From: DATELY01 sp035276085
GTDB taxonomy: Bacteria > Pseudomonadota > Gammaproteobacteria > Steroidobacterales > Steroidobacteraceae
Length of the DNA stretch: 64,000 bases
Assembly (NCBI GenBank): GCA_035276085.1
Contig: DATELY010000122.1
Coordinates: forward strand, 31,575-95,574
Direction: 5' to 3'
Below, piece after piece: positions 25,713 to 34,870 of the stretch; positions within the stretch are counted from its first letter, which is position 1, and the number at the start of each line of letters is the position of its first letter. The position numbers and the translations under genes were made by a program. The notes under the pieces are model-generated. The model made no database searches, was not told the origin of the DNA, and saw only the letters and a list, made by a program, of their open reading frames with translations.

Positions 25713-27266
25713 TCAATCTGCAGCACGTACATCCGTAACTATGGTGTGCTCAACGGCGTCGCCATCAGCGGCGGGTCCTGATGCAGTCCACACACCCGCC
25801 CATTCCTCCACGGCGAATCGATTCGTCGCTGGAAACCCTGGCGGCCGCCGTTCCTCGAAGCGGTGGTCATACTCGATCTTCGTCGCGAAGCGCGGCTCCG
25901 TTGCCGACAGCGTTCCCGCCGACAGGCTGCCATAGATCCGCAGCGTTCCCGTGTGCGGATGATCGATGTCCGTCACGATGAAACTGCGGCGCGCGAAGAT
26001 GGCAGCGTGAATGCTGATGTCGCCGGGTCCCGTGACGCCATGGGAAGCGAGCTGGATGGAGCGATCGGAAACGAGTCCAAGGTAATCGCGCGAGCCGGGA
26101 TCGTCGCGCGGATCGTGGGCATACGTGAGACTCCCTTCCACGATGATTCTGTCCGGCGAGTAGATGAGAACCTTCCCGGAGAGGACTCCTTTCACATACA
26201 GCGTCGCACCGCGCCTTGCGATGAAGTACACGGGCTGCTCGGTGGGGTCGTTGCGATACTCCGATCGCCGCGTGTCCAGATCCAGCCAGGTGTAACTGCC
26301 ATCTGCGAAGAATCTGATGCGCGTGTCGTGCGCGATTTCGTGTATCCGCGCGTTCTCCTCTCGCGGTGCCCAATCGAACGGATGAATCCGATCGGGCAAT
26401 GCGATGCGGCCAGCCCGGGTTTCTACGCCACCTCGGAAGATGTCTTTCTCACGCCGCCTGCCGATCGACTCCGTGTTGAAGGTACGTGCCGCGGTCGTGA
26501 CTTTGCCGAGAAATTTCGGCGCGGTGCGACGGTCGTACATCAGATTGAACTGCGAGTTGATGTGCGAGCGCCCGTCGATCTCGTCATCGTGCAGCTGCAC
26601 CCTCGGATCCCAGCGATCGACCATCTGGGTATAGCTGGAGAAGGCGAGGCGCTTGAGCTTGATGCGCGTCTTGAGTTGTCTGCCGCGATCTTCCGCACTC
26701 ACTTCGGCGATGACGCGGTCGAGTGCATCACCGTCCTGCGCCCGCTGCAGCACGAGTGTGGCACTGTATCGCTTCGCGTTCTGCTGCCACGCGACTTGGG
26801 TACGAGGTGCGCTCGCAAGCGTCTCGGCTGCGCGCGCCACCTGTGCCAGCAACGCCGATGCCTCCGCTTCCGACATGACCACTGTCGATGATGCATCGAT
26901 CGAGACGGATGGGATGGTCGCGGCCGGTTCGGGCGGAAGCACAGCGGGTCCATCAGCCGGTTCAGGATAAGAGTCCTGCAACAGCAGTAATGGCGGCTCG
27001 GTGGCCTGCACCTGCAACTGCACAGCGAAATCGGCAGTCGGAAGCATGGGCTCCAACAGCGGCGCTTCGACACCCTCGACGTGATTGGCCTTGCGAGCTT
27101 CGATCAACACGAGGTGCGTGATCGGCGTATCCCCGTCATGGATGCCGTCGTATCGGCCGCCCGAAAAGGCAATGACCAGGAACAGCCCAAGGTGAAGCGT
27201 GGCGGACAACAGTCCCGCCAGGGCAGGTACCGAGACTTGCGAGTCGAGACGCAGAGAACGCGCCAT
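25713..27266 (-). CDS. Single-pass envelope protein of unknown function with proline-rich linker
   Basis: 517 residues from the ATG at 27264-27266, with AGGAG seven bases upstream. One membrane helix (about residues 13-32, LAGLLSATLHLGLFLVIAF) gives a TonB-like N-terminus, followed by a Pro/Glu-rich stretch (about 75-125). There is no TonB C-terminal domain. The C-terminal third is a beta-rich domain (VYFIARRGATLYVKGVLSGK, IIVEGSLTYAHDPRDDPGS) that resembles DUF4900/polymer-forming segments of pilus-associated proteins. Probably a periplasmic or surface scaffold. Function unknown. Confidence 0.7.
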   Translation of the reverse strand: MARSLRLDSQVSVPALAGLLSATLHLGLFLVIAFSGGRYDGIHDGDTPITHLVLIEARKANHVEGVEAPLLEPMLPTADFAVQLQVQATEPPLLLLQDSYPEPADGPAVLPPEPAATIPSVSIDASSTVVMSEAEASALLAQVARAAETLASAPRTQVAWQQNAKRYSATLVLQRAQDGDALDRVIAEVSAEDRGRQLKTRIKLKRLAFSSYTQMVDRWDPRVQLHDDEIDGRSHINSQFNLMYDRRTAPKFLGKVTTAARTFNTESIGRRREKDIFRGGVETRAGRIALPDRIHPFDWAPREENARIHEIAHDTRIRFFADGSYTWLDLDTRRSEYRNDPTEQPVYFIARRGATLYVKGVLSGKVLIYSPDRIIVEGSLTYAHDPRDDPGSRDYLGLVSDRSIQLASHGVTGPGDISIHAAIFARRSFIVTDIDHPHTGTLRIYGSLSAGTLSATEPRFATKIEYDHRFEERRPPGFPATNRFAVEEWAGVWTASGPAADGDAVEHTIVTDVRAAD

Positions 27267-27447
27267 CGGGTGCTCCTGTGCGCGGCCAGCGTAATGCTTG
27301 CCAATCCGGTGCGCCAATCGTGGAGCGCCGCACGAGACGGTCGATTTCTGACACGTCCGCACAGCCTTCTGCCCTGCAGCAGAATCTGACGCGCGAGCGG
27401 TTCATCGCGAGCTTGCGTCCAACTATCGACGGCGGAGAATGGAGCGC

Positions 27448-28305
27448 ATGAAAGCGCTTCGATCGCCAGGCGTGCCAGGCCGGAACACGAACACCGTGTT
27501 GCGGCTCGCTCCACTCTTGCTGGCGCTGATCTCGTCCAGCGTGAGTCTTCAAGCCGGGACGCAAGAGCCAATAACGGCCGTCTGGAAGGAGCGCGAAATC
27601 GATTTCCTCTACCGCAGCTCCACCAACATCTATGACTGCGGCGCGCTGCGCGATCGCGTCAGATCCATTCTGGTTGCGATCGGTGCGCGACCGGATATGG
27701 AAGTCAGAGTCAGCAACTGCGATCACTTCATCTCGCCACAAGACGAGCCGCGCAACGATCGTATGGACACGTGGAACCGACCATCCGATCCCTGGCATAC
27801 GCAGTCCGATTGGTCACGCGGCGGTCGTTTCGACGACGACCGCACGAGTGAACAGCAGGCAAACGTCAGAATTCGTCTGCTGACGCCGGTCGAGGTGACC
27901 CCGCAAGTCCTCGAAGAATGGAAGAAAGAGAAGACGCGCCGCGAGCTCGTCGCGCGCGTGACAGGCAATCGCGATGCCATCAATCAGGCGACGGGCCAGT
28001 TTCCAGCGCAGTGGCAGACCGTGACGTTGTCTCACAGCACGATCGGTCTCGAGCCCGGGGAATGCGAGTTGCTCGATCAGATGTCGACCAGCGTCTTTCG
28101 CAAGCTCGGGATACGCGAGGTCGCCAAGGGCATGGTGTGCAATCCGCGGCAAACCTCGCGCATTGCTCCGAAGCTGACTGTGGAGGCGCTGATCAGTACG
28201 CCGTGGGGACCGAATCCTGCTCAGCAGCCGCCAGCACCCGGTGAACGCGACTCCCAACCGAGCTCGCCGGGTGCCTCGGAAAAAACACCGCCATCCGGCC
28301 AGTAA
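27448..28305 (+). CDS. Exported protein of unknown function
   Basis: 285 residues from ATG 27448, where GGAG lies ten bases upstream; ATG 27439 adds three residues. An N-terminal signal with core APLLLALISSSVSL is cleaved near LQA-GT. The mature region contains paired cysteines (YDCGALRDRV, VSNCDHF, GECELLD, GMVCNPR) suggesting two disulphides, and ends in a Pro/Ser-rich tail. It is divergent from the gene at 25713-27266 with ~180 bp between them, so they may share a promoter region. Confidence 0.7.
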   Translation: MKALRSPGVPGRNTNTVLRLAPLLLALISSSVSLQAGTQEPITAVWKEREIDFLYRSSTNIYDCGALRDRVRSILVAIGARPDMEVRVSNCDHFISPQDEPRNDRMDTWNRPSDPWHTQSDWSRGGRFDDDRTSEQQANVRIRLLTPVEVTPQVLEEWKKEKTRRELVARVTGNRDAINQATGQFPAQWQTVTLSHSTIGLEPGECELLDQMSTSVFRKLGIREVAKGMVCNPRQTSRIAPKLTVEALISTPWGPNPAQQPPAPGERDSQPSSPGASEKTPPSGQ

Positions 28306-28434
28306 CTCCCGCACCGAAATGACGTCTGCTTTGGCACCATGAGCTCATTGCGGACGTCGAGAAAGGAAGTCCATCGCAGCGAGCAGCCCGTAGATCAACG
28401 TGCCGAACATGATGCGCTCCCGGATGCAGAAGCC

Positions 28435-29400
28435 TCAGTGTCGATGGCACGCCATACAGGCAAACGGCGAGTCGATCATGATGCGTTGTGTGGGTGTGGA
28501 ATCGGCGGCATTGAACGCCGCGACGTTGGCTTCGGCTCGATTGATCCGATCGTCGAGTGTTTGCTGGTACTGCCAGCGTGCGTATGTTCTCGACAGCCTG
28601 GCATTTGCGTAGATCTTCCGTGCCGTACGCCAGTCGCCGGCCTTCACGAGCATGTCTCCCATGTTCAGGAAGAATCCTTCAAAGTTGTGAGGCGCGATCC
28701 AGGAATTCCAGCAAGCGCGCTTCTTGCCGTCCGTGGTCTCCAACGACATGTATGGAGAGTAGTCGGGATTCTCGCGGTCGAGAGTTCCATCGATACACTT
28801 GTCCAGCGTCTCCCACTGCCACCTCAGACCCTCTTTGAACTGCGGGGAAGCCGCAGGCAGCCGGCTCATGACGTACCCACCGGTGAATAGATTGAACTCG
28901 GGCCAGGCTTCGATCGCAGCGCGCATCATGAAGTAGCCCTCGCGCGTCAGCCGTTCGTCTTTGTGCAAGGTGCCCTCGGCCATGGTGTGGCCGGCGAGGA
29001 AGCCGAGCAGGCGAGCGTCCGACGGGTCGAGCTTCACCGCTTCCTCGAAGTAACGCCGCGCGACGAGGGTGTCGTCGGTGATCGTGGCGGGTACCGACTC
29101 CATCCGGCCACGTTCGGCGATGCGCCAGTTGTGTAGCCAGGCAATGTGAGCCGCCGTTTTCGCATCGTTCGGCGTTTGCAGATACGCAGACGTCAGCGCG
29201 TCGAGCGCGCTTTGGATCTTGTCGTACTCGCCAGTGTGAAACGTGCGCCAGAACAACGCGTCCGCTTTCGTTGCGGCCTCGCTTCGAGACTCGGCCGGTA
29301 CTTTCTTCGGTGCGACGATCACGCCGATTCGGTCCCGTGACACCCAGGCTCCAACGCCGAGGACCAGGAGCGCGAGCGTGATGACAATCGCTGTTCTCAT
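28435..29400 (-). CDS. TPR-like membrane-anchored protein ending in a CxxCH haem motif
   Basis: 321 residues. A single N-terminal helix (IVITLALLVLGVGAWV) anchors it, with the rest in the periplasm. Residues ~45-290 are helical with TPR-like pairs (RRYFEEAVKLDPSDARLLGFLAG; DWRTARKIYANARLSRTYA). The last residues are FACMACHRH, so a c-type haem site sits at the extreme C-terminus. A cytochrome with no fold after its haem motif is unusual. The motif might be reached by another protein, or the haem ligand might come from the TPR body. Confidence 0.75.
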   Translation of the reverse strand: MRTAIVITLALLVLGVGAWVSRDRIGVIVAPKKVPAESRSEAATKADALFWRTFHTGEYDKIQSALDALTSAYLQTPNDAKTAAHIAWLHNWRIAERGRMESVPATITDDTLVARRYFEEAVKLDPSDARLLGFLAGHTMAEGTLHKDERLTREGYFMMRAAIEAWPEFNLFTGGYVMSRLPAASPQFKEGLRWQWETLDKCIDGTLDRENPDYSPYMSLETTDGKKRACWNSWIAPHNFEGFFLNMGDMLVKAGDWRTARKIYANARLSRTYARWQYQQTLDDRINRAEANVAAFNAADSTPTQRIMIDSPFACMACHRH

Positions 29401-29431
29401 CAGTCCATCACTCGAGTTGGACGCTCCGGTC

Positions 29432-29467
29432 GATGCAGGTCAGCACAGGGAAGTGCTGGCCTGCATC
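29432..29467 (-). terminator. Strong hairpin after the AHSA1 gene
   Basis: Arms 29432-29446 and 29453-29467 pair over 15 bp with one G-U, and the loop is six bases. It lies between the stop of the AHSA1 gene (29493) and the start of the TPR gene (29400), both minus strand. There is no T run, so it is a terminator or an RNA 3' stabiliser. Confidence 0.55.
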
Positions 29468-29492
29468 GATCTTCCATGCGAACGAGGCTGAC

Positions 29493-29945
29493 TCAAGCCC
29501 CGTCCGGAATCTCCGGTTCCACGAGCTGAGTCAGCAGCGTGAGCGATTCCTGCCAGCCGAGATAGCAGGCTTCGGCCGGGATCATCGCCGGGATTCCTTC
29601 CTGAGTAACGTGCAGCTCGGTGCCGACAGACACGGGTGTGAGCACCACGGTCGTCATCATTTCGCCTGGCATGTTCGGATCATCGAAGCGATCGGAGTAC
29701 CGGATCCGCTGGTTCGGGACCAACTCCAGGAACTTGCCGCCGAAGGAGTGCGAATGACCGGTCGAGAAGTTGGTGAACGACATCTTGTAGCTGCCGCCGA
29801 CCTTCGCTTCGAGCTGATGAACCTTGCCCGTGAATCCATGCGGGGGGAGCCATTTTGCCATCGCGTCGGCGTCGAGAAATGCCCGATAGACGCGTTCGGG
29901 TTTCGCGCGCAGCACCCGGTGAAGGCGGACAGTACTCGTAGTCAT
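29493..29945 (-). CDS. AHSA1/SRPBCC family protein
   Basis: 150 residues from the ATG at 29943-29945, with GGAGG eight bases upstream. The START-like fold of the AHSA1 family is recognised by RVLRAKPERVYRAFLDADAMAKWLPP at the start, the FGGKFLELVPNQRIRYSDRF centre and the C-terminal GWQESLTLLTQLVE helix. Members bind hydrophobic ligands or act as Hsp90-activator-like domains; most bacterial ones have no known ligand. Confidence 0.88.
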   Translation of the reverse strand: MTTSTVRLHRVLRAKPERVYRAFLDADAMAKWLPPHGFTGKVHQLEAKVGGSYKMSFTNFSTGHSHSFGGKFLELVPNQRIRYSDRFDDPNMPGEMMTTVVLTPVSVGTELHVTQEGIPAMIPAEACYLGWQESLTLLTQLVEPEIPDGA

Positions 29946-30078
29946 CGTTGATTCCTCCAGAGCCATGTGACCATTGCTGGTCCTAGGACGACCGAGCCCG
30001 GGCAGATCCGACGCGAATCATCAAAAAAAGAAAGGGGCGGATCGACGCCGTTCCCCCACGTGATGACGCGGCTCTGCG

Positions 30079-30819
30079 TCACGCCGTCTGGCGATTGAGC
30101 TTCTCGACGATGCCCGGCAGCTCGCTCAACGTCGCAATCTGAAAATCGGGCTGCGGTGTCTCGCGTCCGACATGCATCGGCGCCGGTTCATCGAGCTCGG
30201 TGATCAACGCCGTCTTCATGCCCATTGCGTGCGCGCCCTGAATGTCCTGCTCGAGAGAATCGCCGACGAACAGAATCTGATTCGCGGCCAAGCCGGATTT
30301 CTCCAGCGCGATTTCGAAGAAGCGTCGATCGGGTTTGCAGGAGCGCGCGGCTTCGGAGCTGGTCCAGTGAGTCAGCCAGCGATGCAGCTCGCCGCGCTCG
30401 ACCAGTGGAATCAGGTGATTCTCATCGGCGTTCGATACCGCGGACAGATACAAGCCCATGTCCTTCAAGCGGGTGAGCGTCGAGTGACAATCGGGCTTGA
30501 GCTCCATGCAGCCGATCATGCTTGCGCGCTGATAGGGCTCGAACCAGTCGAAATGGCTTTGCAAGTGCGGCCTGCCGATGCGCTCCAGAAAAGCAGCGAA
30601 CACTTCTCCCATGTAATCGCGGACGAGATAGAACGCCTTGTCGGCGTACTGCTGGTCGATGTTCTGGTTCGCAAGTTGGTAGTGACGGGCAACTTCGAGG
30701 AGGTCGTGCTCCAGTTGCAGCTTTGCCTTCATTTCCTGCAGCACGTCCATCATGGCGGACTGCATGTTCTTGTAGCTGTAGAGCGTCCCGCCGACGTCAA
30801 AGAAAATGCCTTTGATCAT
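30079..30819 (-). CDS. HAD superfamily hydrolase, subfamily IA
   Basis: 246 residues from the ATG at 30817-30819, with GGAG upstream. All four HAD motifs are seen: FFDVGGTL with the nucleophile Asp (second Asp replaced by Gly, as in many subfamily IA enzymes), SAVSNADENH, SCKPDRRFF with the Lys, and FVGDSLEQDIQGAHAMGM. The cap domain is helical (about residues 16-90). A phosphatase or dehalogenase acting on small molecules. Open sequence upstream of this start is not coding. Confidence 0.88.
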   Translation of the reverse strand: MIKGIFFDVGGTLYSYKNMQSAMMDVLQEMKAKLQLEHDLLEVARHYQLANQNIDQQYADKAFYLVRDYMGEVFAAFLERIGRPHLQSHFDWFEPYQRASMIGCMELKPDCHSTLTRLKDMGLYLSAVSNADENHLIPLVERGELHRWLTHWTSSEAARSCKPDRRFFEIALEKSGLAANQILFVGDSLEQDIQGAHAMGMKTALITELDEPAPMHVGRETPQPDFQIATLSELPGIVEKLNRQTA

Positions 30820-31598
30820 TGCGGACGCTCCGTGGCAGAGAATCGCATAGGTGCGAACGTCGATAAGGGATGACGCGATGATACAGAGTTCCTCAGCGGA
30901 CCATGCTGCCTCCTCTCGCGCGTTCGATTGCGATGGGAAGCGTGCGTCGACGTAACGCCCCGGCGTGTAGATGCTCGGGAAGCAGTAGCAAGCGCGGCAG
31001 AGCCGATACCCGGCGCGGCAACGCAAGCCGCGTTCGAGTGCAACCGGTCGATCGGTCGCAGTCACGCGTCGCCGATTGCACACGCGGCCATTCCCTGTCG
31101 GTGTCTCGGGTCTAGCCTGATGGCGTACGTTCCACGCTCGAAATATGCGGCCGCGCGGCTCCGAGAAAGATCGCGACGTTATCCATTCGCTGATGGCTTT
31201 CACGCCGCTTCAGGGATTCCCTCTGTCTGCAGATCCCAGCACGCCATGCACATTCTGCACGCTCGAGTTTGTCTGGACGGTTAGACAGTTGCGCCAGTGC
31301 ACGGCTCGCCGATTAACTCCCCGCCACGCAGCACACGCGCAGAGATGAAGCTTCCTCACGTGTGATTCAACGAGCAGCACCGCGCTTGCGCAAGCGAGGG
31401 TCTGCTTGCTGCAAACAAATGATTTCCTCGCACCAGCGAGGCTCAACTCGGACCGGATAGCGATCTGAGTGCTCGAGCATGCCAGAGGCACGCCTCGTGC
31501 CCGCGTGTCTTTCGTTTTCGCGCTCCCACAGTGGCTGACGATCTCGAAGGCTGCGCTCATGTGTGCCCGAGCATTCTTCTCGCTCCATGGAGAACTCA
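30820..31598. other. Long intergenic region (779 bp) with perfect palindromes
   Basis: Lies between the divergent HAD and Fn3-protein genes. No convincing gene is seen; short frames on both strands look like shadow sequence. It holds a 14-bp perfect palindrome CGCTTGCGCAAGCG at 31383-31396 and a hairpin CCTCGC/GCGAGG with a four-base loop at 31426-31441, plus the TGTCT/AGACA repeat around 31271-31287. It could carry an unrecognised regulatory RNA or simply promoters. Confidence 0.45.
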
Positions 31599-32453
31599 AT
31601 GCTCTTTGCAGCAGTGCTCGATTCCCGCTCTCGACAGATGATGAGGGTCGCCGCCGCGTTTGCGGTCGGCTTGCTCTTTGTTGGAAACCCTGCCGCCGCG
31701 CAAACGACCTCCGGCTGGACGACATGCGCACGCGAAGGCAGGCTCTGCGCGTTCAGCGGTACGCGCACGGTTCGCTTCGGTGCGAACAACTCCTGGGTCA
31801 GTCGCAGCCTGGCGGCATCGAACGGTGGGGTGCAGTGCTCCACCTCGGTCTTTGGTGACCCTGCGCCCGGGACGAGAAAGCGCTGTCAGCTTTCTTCAAC
31901 GAGCGGTACGACGCAACAGCCTCCCGTGCTCAGCGGCACGCCGGCCACGTCCGTCACCGTCGGCAGCACATATCGATTCCAGCCCACGGCCAGCGATCCG
32001 AACGGCGACATGCTGGCGTTCAGCATCGTCAACCGACCGGGTTGGGCCACGTTCAATACGACGAATGGCCTGCTCACCGGCCAGCCCACGCTGGGTAATG
32101 TCGGCTCCTACGCGAACATCACCATTAGTGTGAGCGATGGAACGTCGACGGTGAGCCTGCCGGCGTTCGCCATCAACGTCGCACAGAGCTCGAGTGGCGG
32201 CGCGACCCTGTCCTGGACGCCACCAACCCAGAACACCAATGGCACATCGCTCACGGATCTCGTCGGCTATCGCATCTACTACGGCACGAGTTCGTCTGCT
32301 CTGACGCAGCAGATCCAGGTCGCGAACGCCAGCGTTTCCAGCTACGTGGTGTCCGGTCTGGGTAGCGGCACTTACTACTTTGGCGTGCGCGCGTACAACA
32401 CCTCGGGTACCGAAAGCGCGCTGTCCAACGTTGCTTCGAAAACGCTTCCTTGA
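31599..32453 (+). CDS. Modular exported protein: cysteine-rich domain, Ig-like domain, Fn3 domain
   Basis: 284 residues from ATG 31599, which has GGAG six bases upstream; ATG 31587 is an alternative. The signal is unusually long (hydrophobic core MRVAAAFAVGLLFVGN, cleavage near AAA-QT). Parts: a ~60-residue domain with four cysteines (WTTCAREGRLCAF, VQCSTSVFGDPAPGTRKRCQ) like that seen at the ends of polysaccharide lyases; a putative Ig/cadherin-like domain (about 120-195) starting PVLSGTPATSVTVGSTYRF; and an Fn3 domain (about 200-284). The Fn3 part is a close relative of that in the lipoprotein at 7349. Likely a surface or carbohydrate-binding adhesin. Confidence 0.8.
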   Translation: MLFAAVLDSRSRQMMRVAAAFAVGLLFVGNPAAAQTTSGWTTCAREGRLCAFSGTRTVRFGANNSWVSRSLAASNGGVQCSTSVFGDPAPGTRKRCQLSSTSGTTQQPPVLSGTPATSVTVGSTYRFQPTASDPNGDMLAFSIVNRPGWATFNTTNGLLTGQPTLGNVGSYANITISVSDGTSTVSLPAFAINVAQSSSGGATLSWTPPTQNTNGTSLTDLVGYRIYYGTSSSALTQQIQVANASVSSYVVSGLGSGTYYFGVRAYNTSGTESALSNVASKTLP

Positions 32454-32473
32454 TGGTTGGATTCGAGTCGCGG

Positions 32474-32493
32474 TGCCGCCTCCGAGAGCGGCA
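32474..32493 (+). terminator. Hairpin after the modular Fn3 gene
   Basis: TGCCGC (32474-32479) pairs with GCGGCA (32488-32493) with an eight-base loop, 20 bp after the stop codon. No T run follows. Weak terminator candidate. Confidence 0.35.
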
Positions 32494-32567
32494 TCGCGAC
32501 GCTGTCTTACGCTGCGGGACTTTCATGGCGTATCGTGCAGGCGCGATATCGCGCAACGAGAGTCTGC

Positions 32568-33536
32568 ATGGCAGCCGAACCGGCTCAGATCGTCTTCCTC
32601 GATCGTGGCACGCTGCCGTCGCACGTGGTCGTGCGACCGCCAAAGCACCCTCATCGCCTGATCTCCTACGAAGCGACAGGGCCAGATGAAGTGATCCCGC
32701 GCATCGCGGATGCAGATGTCGTGGTGGCGAACAAAGTGCATCTGACGGGCGAAGCCATTCGGAGCGCACCGCGACTCAAGCTGATCGCCATTGCGGCCAC
32801 GGGTACCAACAATGTCGATCTCGCCGCCGCGCAGGAGCGCGGCATTCTCGTCTGCAACGTGCGCGACTACGCCCGGCATGCAGTGCCCGAGCACACGTTC
32901 GCGCTGATCCTGGCGCTGAGGCGCAACCTGCTCGCCTACCGTCAGTCGGTGATCGCAGGTCGATGGGAGCAGGCGGGTACGTTCTGCTATTTCGATTTTC
33001 CGCTTCGCGATCTCGCCGGCGACACCCTGGGCATCATCGGATATGGCGCATTGGGCCGTGCCGTTGCAGGGATCGGTAAAGCGTTCGGCATGCACGTGCT
33101 GATCGCCGGCCGCAAGGGCGCAGCGAGCACGCCAGATACCTACACACCATTCGACGAGGTACTCAGGCGCAGCGATGTGATCAGCTTGCATGCGCCGCTC
33201 ACACCTGACACGCGTCACTTGATCTCAGCGAGCGAGTTCGCGCTGATGCGGCGCAAACCGCTGCTCGTCAACACGTCGCGCGGCGGGCTCGTGGACGAGG
33301 AAGCATTGATTGCGGCATTGGATTCCGGGCAGATCGCAGGCGCCGGATTCGACGTGGCAACCATTGAGCCCGCACCGCTGCATCATCCACTCGTGCGCCT
33401 GCTCGACCGGCCGAATTTCATGCTGACACCACACGTCGCATGGGCGAGCGAGCAGGCCACTCAGGCGCTTGCCGATCAACTCATCGACAACATCGACGCG
33501 TTCCTGGGTGGCACGCCACGCAACGTCGTTGGCTGA
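32568..33536 (+). CDS. D-2-hydroxyacid dehydrogenase, NAD(P)-dependent
   Basis: 322 residues from ATG 32568. The Rossmann motif is GIIGYGALGRAVAG. The catalytic residues of the family are all present: Arg in VNTSRGGLVDE, Glu in GFDVATIEP and His in LTPHVAWAS. The overall sequence is closest to glycerate/hydroxypyruvate-type dehydrogenases. It reduces a 2-keto acid to the D-hydroxy acid or the reverse. Its own substrate is not visible. It stands between the Fn3 protein and Dps with no clear operon. Confidence 0.9.
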   Translation: MAAEPAQIVFLDRGTLPSHVVVRPPKHPHRLISYEATGPDEVIPRIADADVVVANKVHLTGEAIRSAPRLKLIAIAATGTNNVDLAAAQERGILVCNVRDYARHAVPEHTFALILALRRNLLAYRQSVIAGRWEQAGTFCYFDFPLRDLAGDTLGIIGYGALGRAVAGIGKAFGMHVLIAGRKGAASTPDTYTPFDEVLRRSDVISLHAPLTPDTRHLISASEFALMRRKPLLVNTSRGGLVDEEALIAALDSGQIAGAGFDVATIEPAPLHHPLVRLLDRPNFMLTPHVAWASEQATQALADQLIDNIDAFLGGTPRNVVG

Positions 33537-33706
33537 TCGCGACGCGCCGGCGCATCAGTCGAAATCCCTACGGCTCGACGCTCTGCCCTGCACTTAACAT
33601 GCAGGACCCTCGCGCTATGGAACCGAGCTCTGGTGAGCAACGTCACGTTGCGTTGCGAGGGCAATTGTCGTTGAGAATTCATTGCGTAGCTTGCGAGGAG
33701 ATCGTC

Positions 33707-34270
33707 ATGAAGAAAGTAGCTACTGGTGCGACGCAGGAAACACCGGCGCGCGGGGCGAGCATGCGGCACATCAGTGCGCTCGCGAGCCGCAGTGATCTGG
33801 AGACGGCTGCCATCAAAGAAGTCGTTGCAGCGCTGAATCCGCTAGTGGCCGACGTCTTCGCTCTGTATCTGAAAACGAAGAACTTTCACTGGCACATGAG
33901 CGGACCGCACTTCCGGGATTATCACCTGTTGCTGGATGAGCACGCCGACCAGTTGTTCGCGATGACGGACCCGATCGCGGAGCGCGTACGCAAGTTGGGC
34001 GAGACGACGATCCGTTCCATCGGACACATCGCGCGCTTGCAGAGGCTCTCCGACAACGATTCCGAGGAGGTCTCACCGGATCACATGCTGGCTGAGCTGG
34101 CGGAAGACAACCGCTCGTTGGCTGCGCGTCTGCGGGAGGTGCATCAGGTGTGTGACGACGCTCGGGATGTGGCGACCGCGAGTCTCATCGAAAACTGGAT
34201 CGACGAAGCCGAACGGCGCGCCTGGTTCCTGTTCGAAACGACGCGACGCAGGGATTCGACCGGGCACTGA
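33707..34270 (+). CDS. dps: Dps family DNA-binding ferritin-like protein
   Basis: 187 residues from ATG 33707, with GAGGAG ten bases upstream. The inter-subunit ferroxidase site of Dps is complete. Counting from the first His of NFHWHMSG, the spaced residues His (+12), Asp (+16), Asp (+27) and Glu (+31) match E. coli H51, H63, D67, D78 and E82. The N-terminal tail is Lys/Arg-containing, as in DNA-binding members. It oxidises ferrous iron with peroxide and protects DNA under stress. A separate start further upstream is open but lacks coding character. Confidence 0.93.
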   Translation: MKKVATGATQETPARGASMRHISALASRSDLETAAIKEVVAALNPLVADVFALYLKTKNFHWHMSGPHFRDYHLLLDEHADQLFAMTDPIAERVRKLGETTIRSIGHIARLQRLSDNDSEEVSPDHMLAELAEDNRSLAARLREVHQVCDDARDVATASLIENWIDEAERRAWFLFETTRRRDSTGH

Positions 34271-34360
34271 AAGCGAACGCAGTCCTCACGGGATTACATC
34301 CGCGAGCGCTCGTCATAGAGATGGCGGGCGGCGGTGATCCTTGTTCCAGGGGAATGAGCG

Positions 34361-34729
34361 ATGCCGGCGCGCGAGCGCAAGCGATGGTCCCAGCGCGTCA
34401 CTGAGACGAGCGACGCGCTGACGCTCGATGAAGGCGTGTTCGCGCGTGAAGATCCACGCAGCATCGCGCGGTCGCTCAAGCGCTCCGCAGAGCGCAGCAA
34501 GCGGCGCAAGTCGGATCCATATCGGTCCGCGCTGTCCATGCTGACATTCTTCATCAATCGCGCTGGACGAGGTCTCTCGGCTGTTCGCAAGCGGAGACTG
34601 GAGTTGGCCAAGCGCGAGTTGCGTCGGCTCTATGGCAAGGAGTCGAGCGCGAAGCAGCGCGCGGGCCCGGCGAAGAAACGATCCACCAAGAAGAAGACGT
34701 CGAAGAAGAGGGGCAAGCAGGCGCGGTAG
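34361..34729 (+). CDS. DUF3175 protein with lysine-rich C-terminal tail
   Basis: 122 residues. The body matches DUF3175: KRWSQRVTETSDALTLDEGV, DPRSIARSLKRSAERS, YRSALSMLTFFINRAGRGL. The last 25 residues are almost only Lys, Arg, Ser and Thr, like a histone H1 tail, which suggests nucleic-acid binding. It follows dps by 90 bp in the same direction and could be part of the same stress-response unit. The family has no proven function. Confidence 0.85.
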   Translation: MPARERKRWSQRVTETSDALTLDEGVFAREDPRSIARSLKRSAERSKRRKSDPYRSALSMLTFFINRAGRGLSAVRKRRLELAKRELRRLYGKESSAKQRAGPAKKRSTKKKTSKKRGKQAR

Positions 34730-34870
34730 CGACTGGCGCTGCAATGCGCATTGCGGTGCGGTCAGTGCGAACTTCAGACCTCTTGAGTCCGCGCGCTCGT
34801 CAGTGGATAAAGGCAATCGACGTAGCGAAGCCAGCGTCACGAGCCACCCCGATTCGCATAGGAACACCCG

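Noticed and set aside
31210..31731. Minus-strand frame of 173 codons in the long gap
   Set aside because: No ribosome site, overlaps the start of the Fn3 gene, and composition is Ser/Arg/Cys-rich without a domain.
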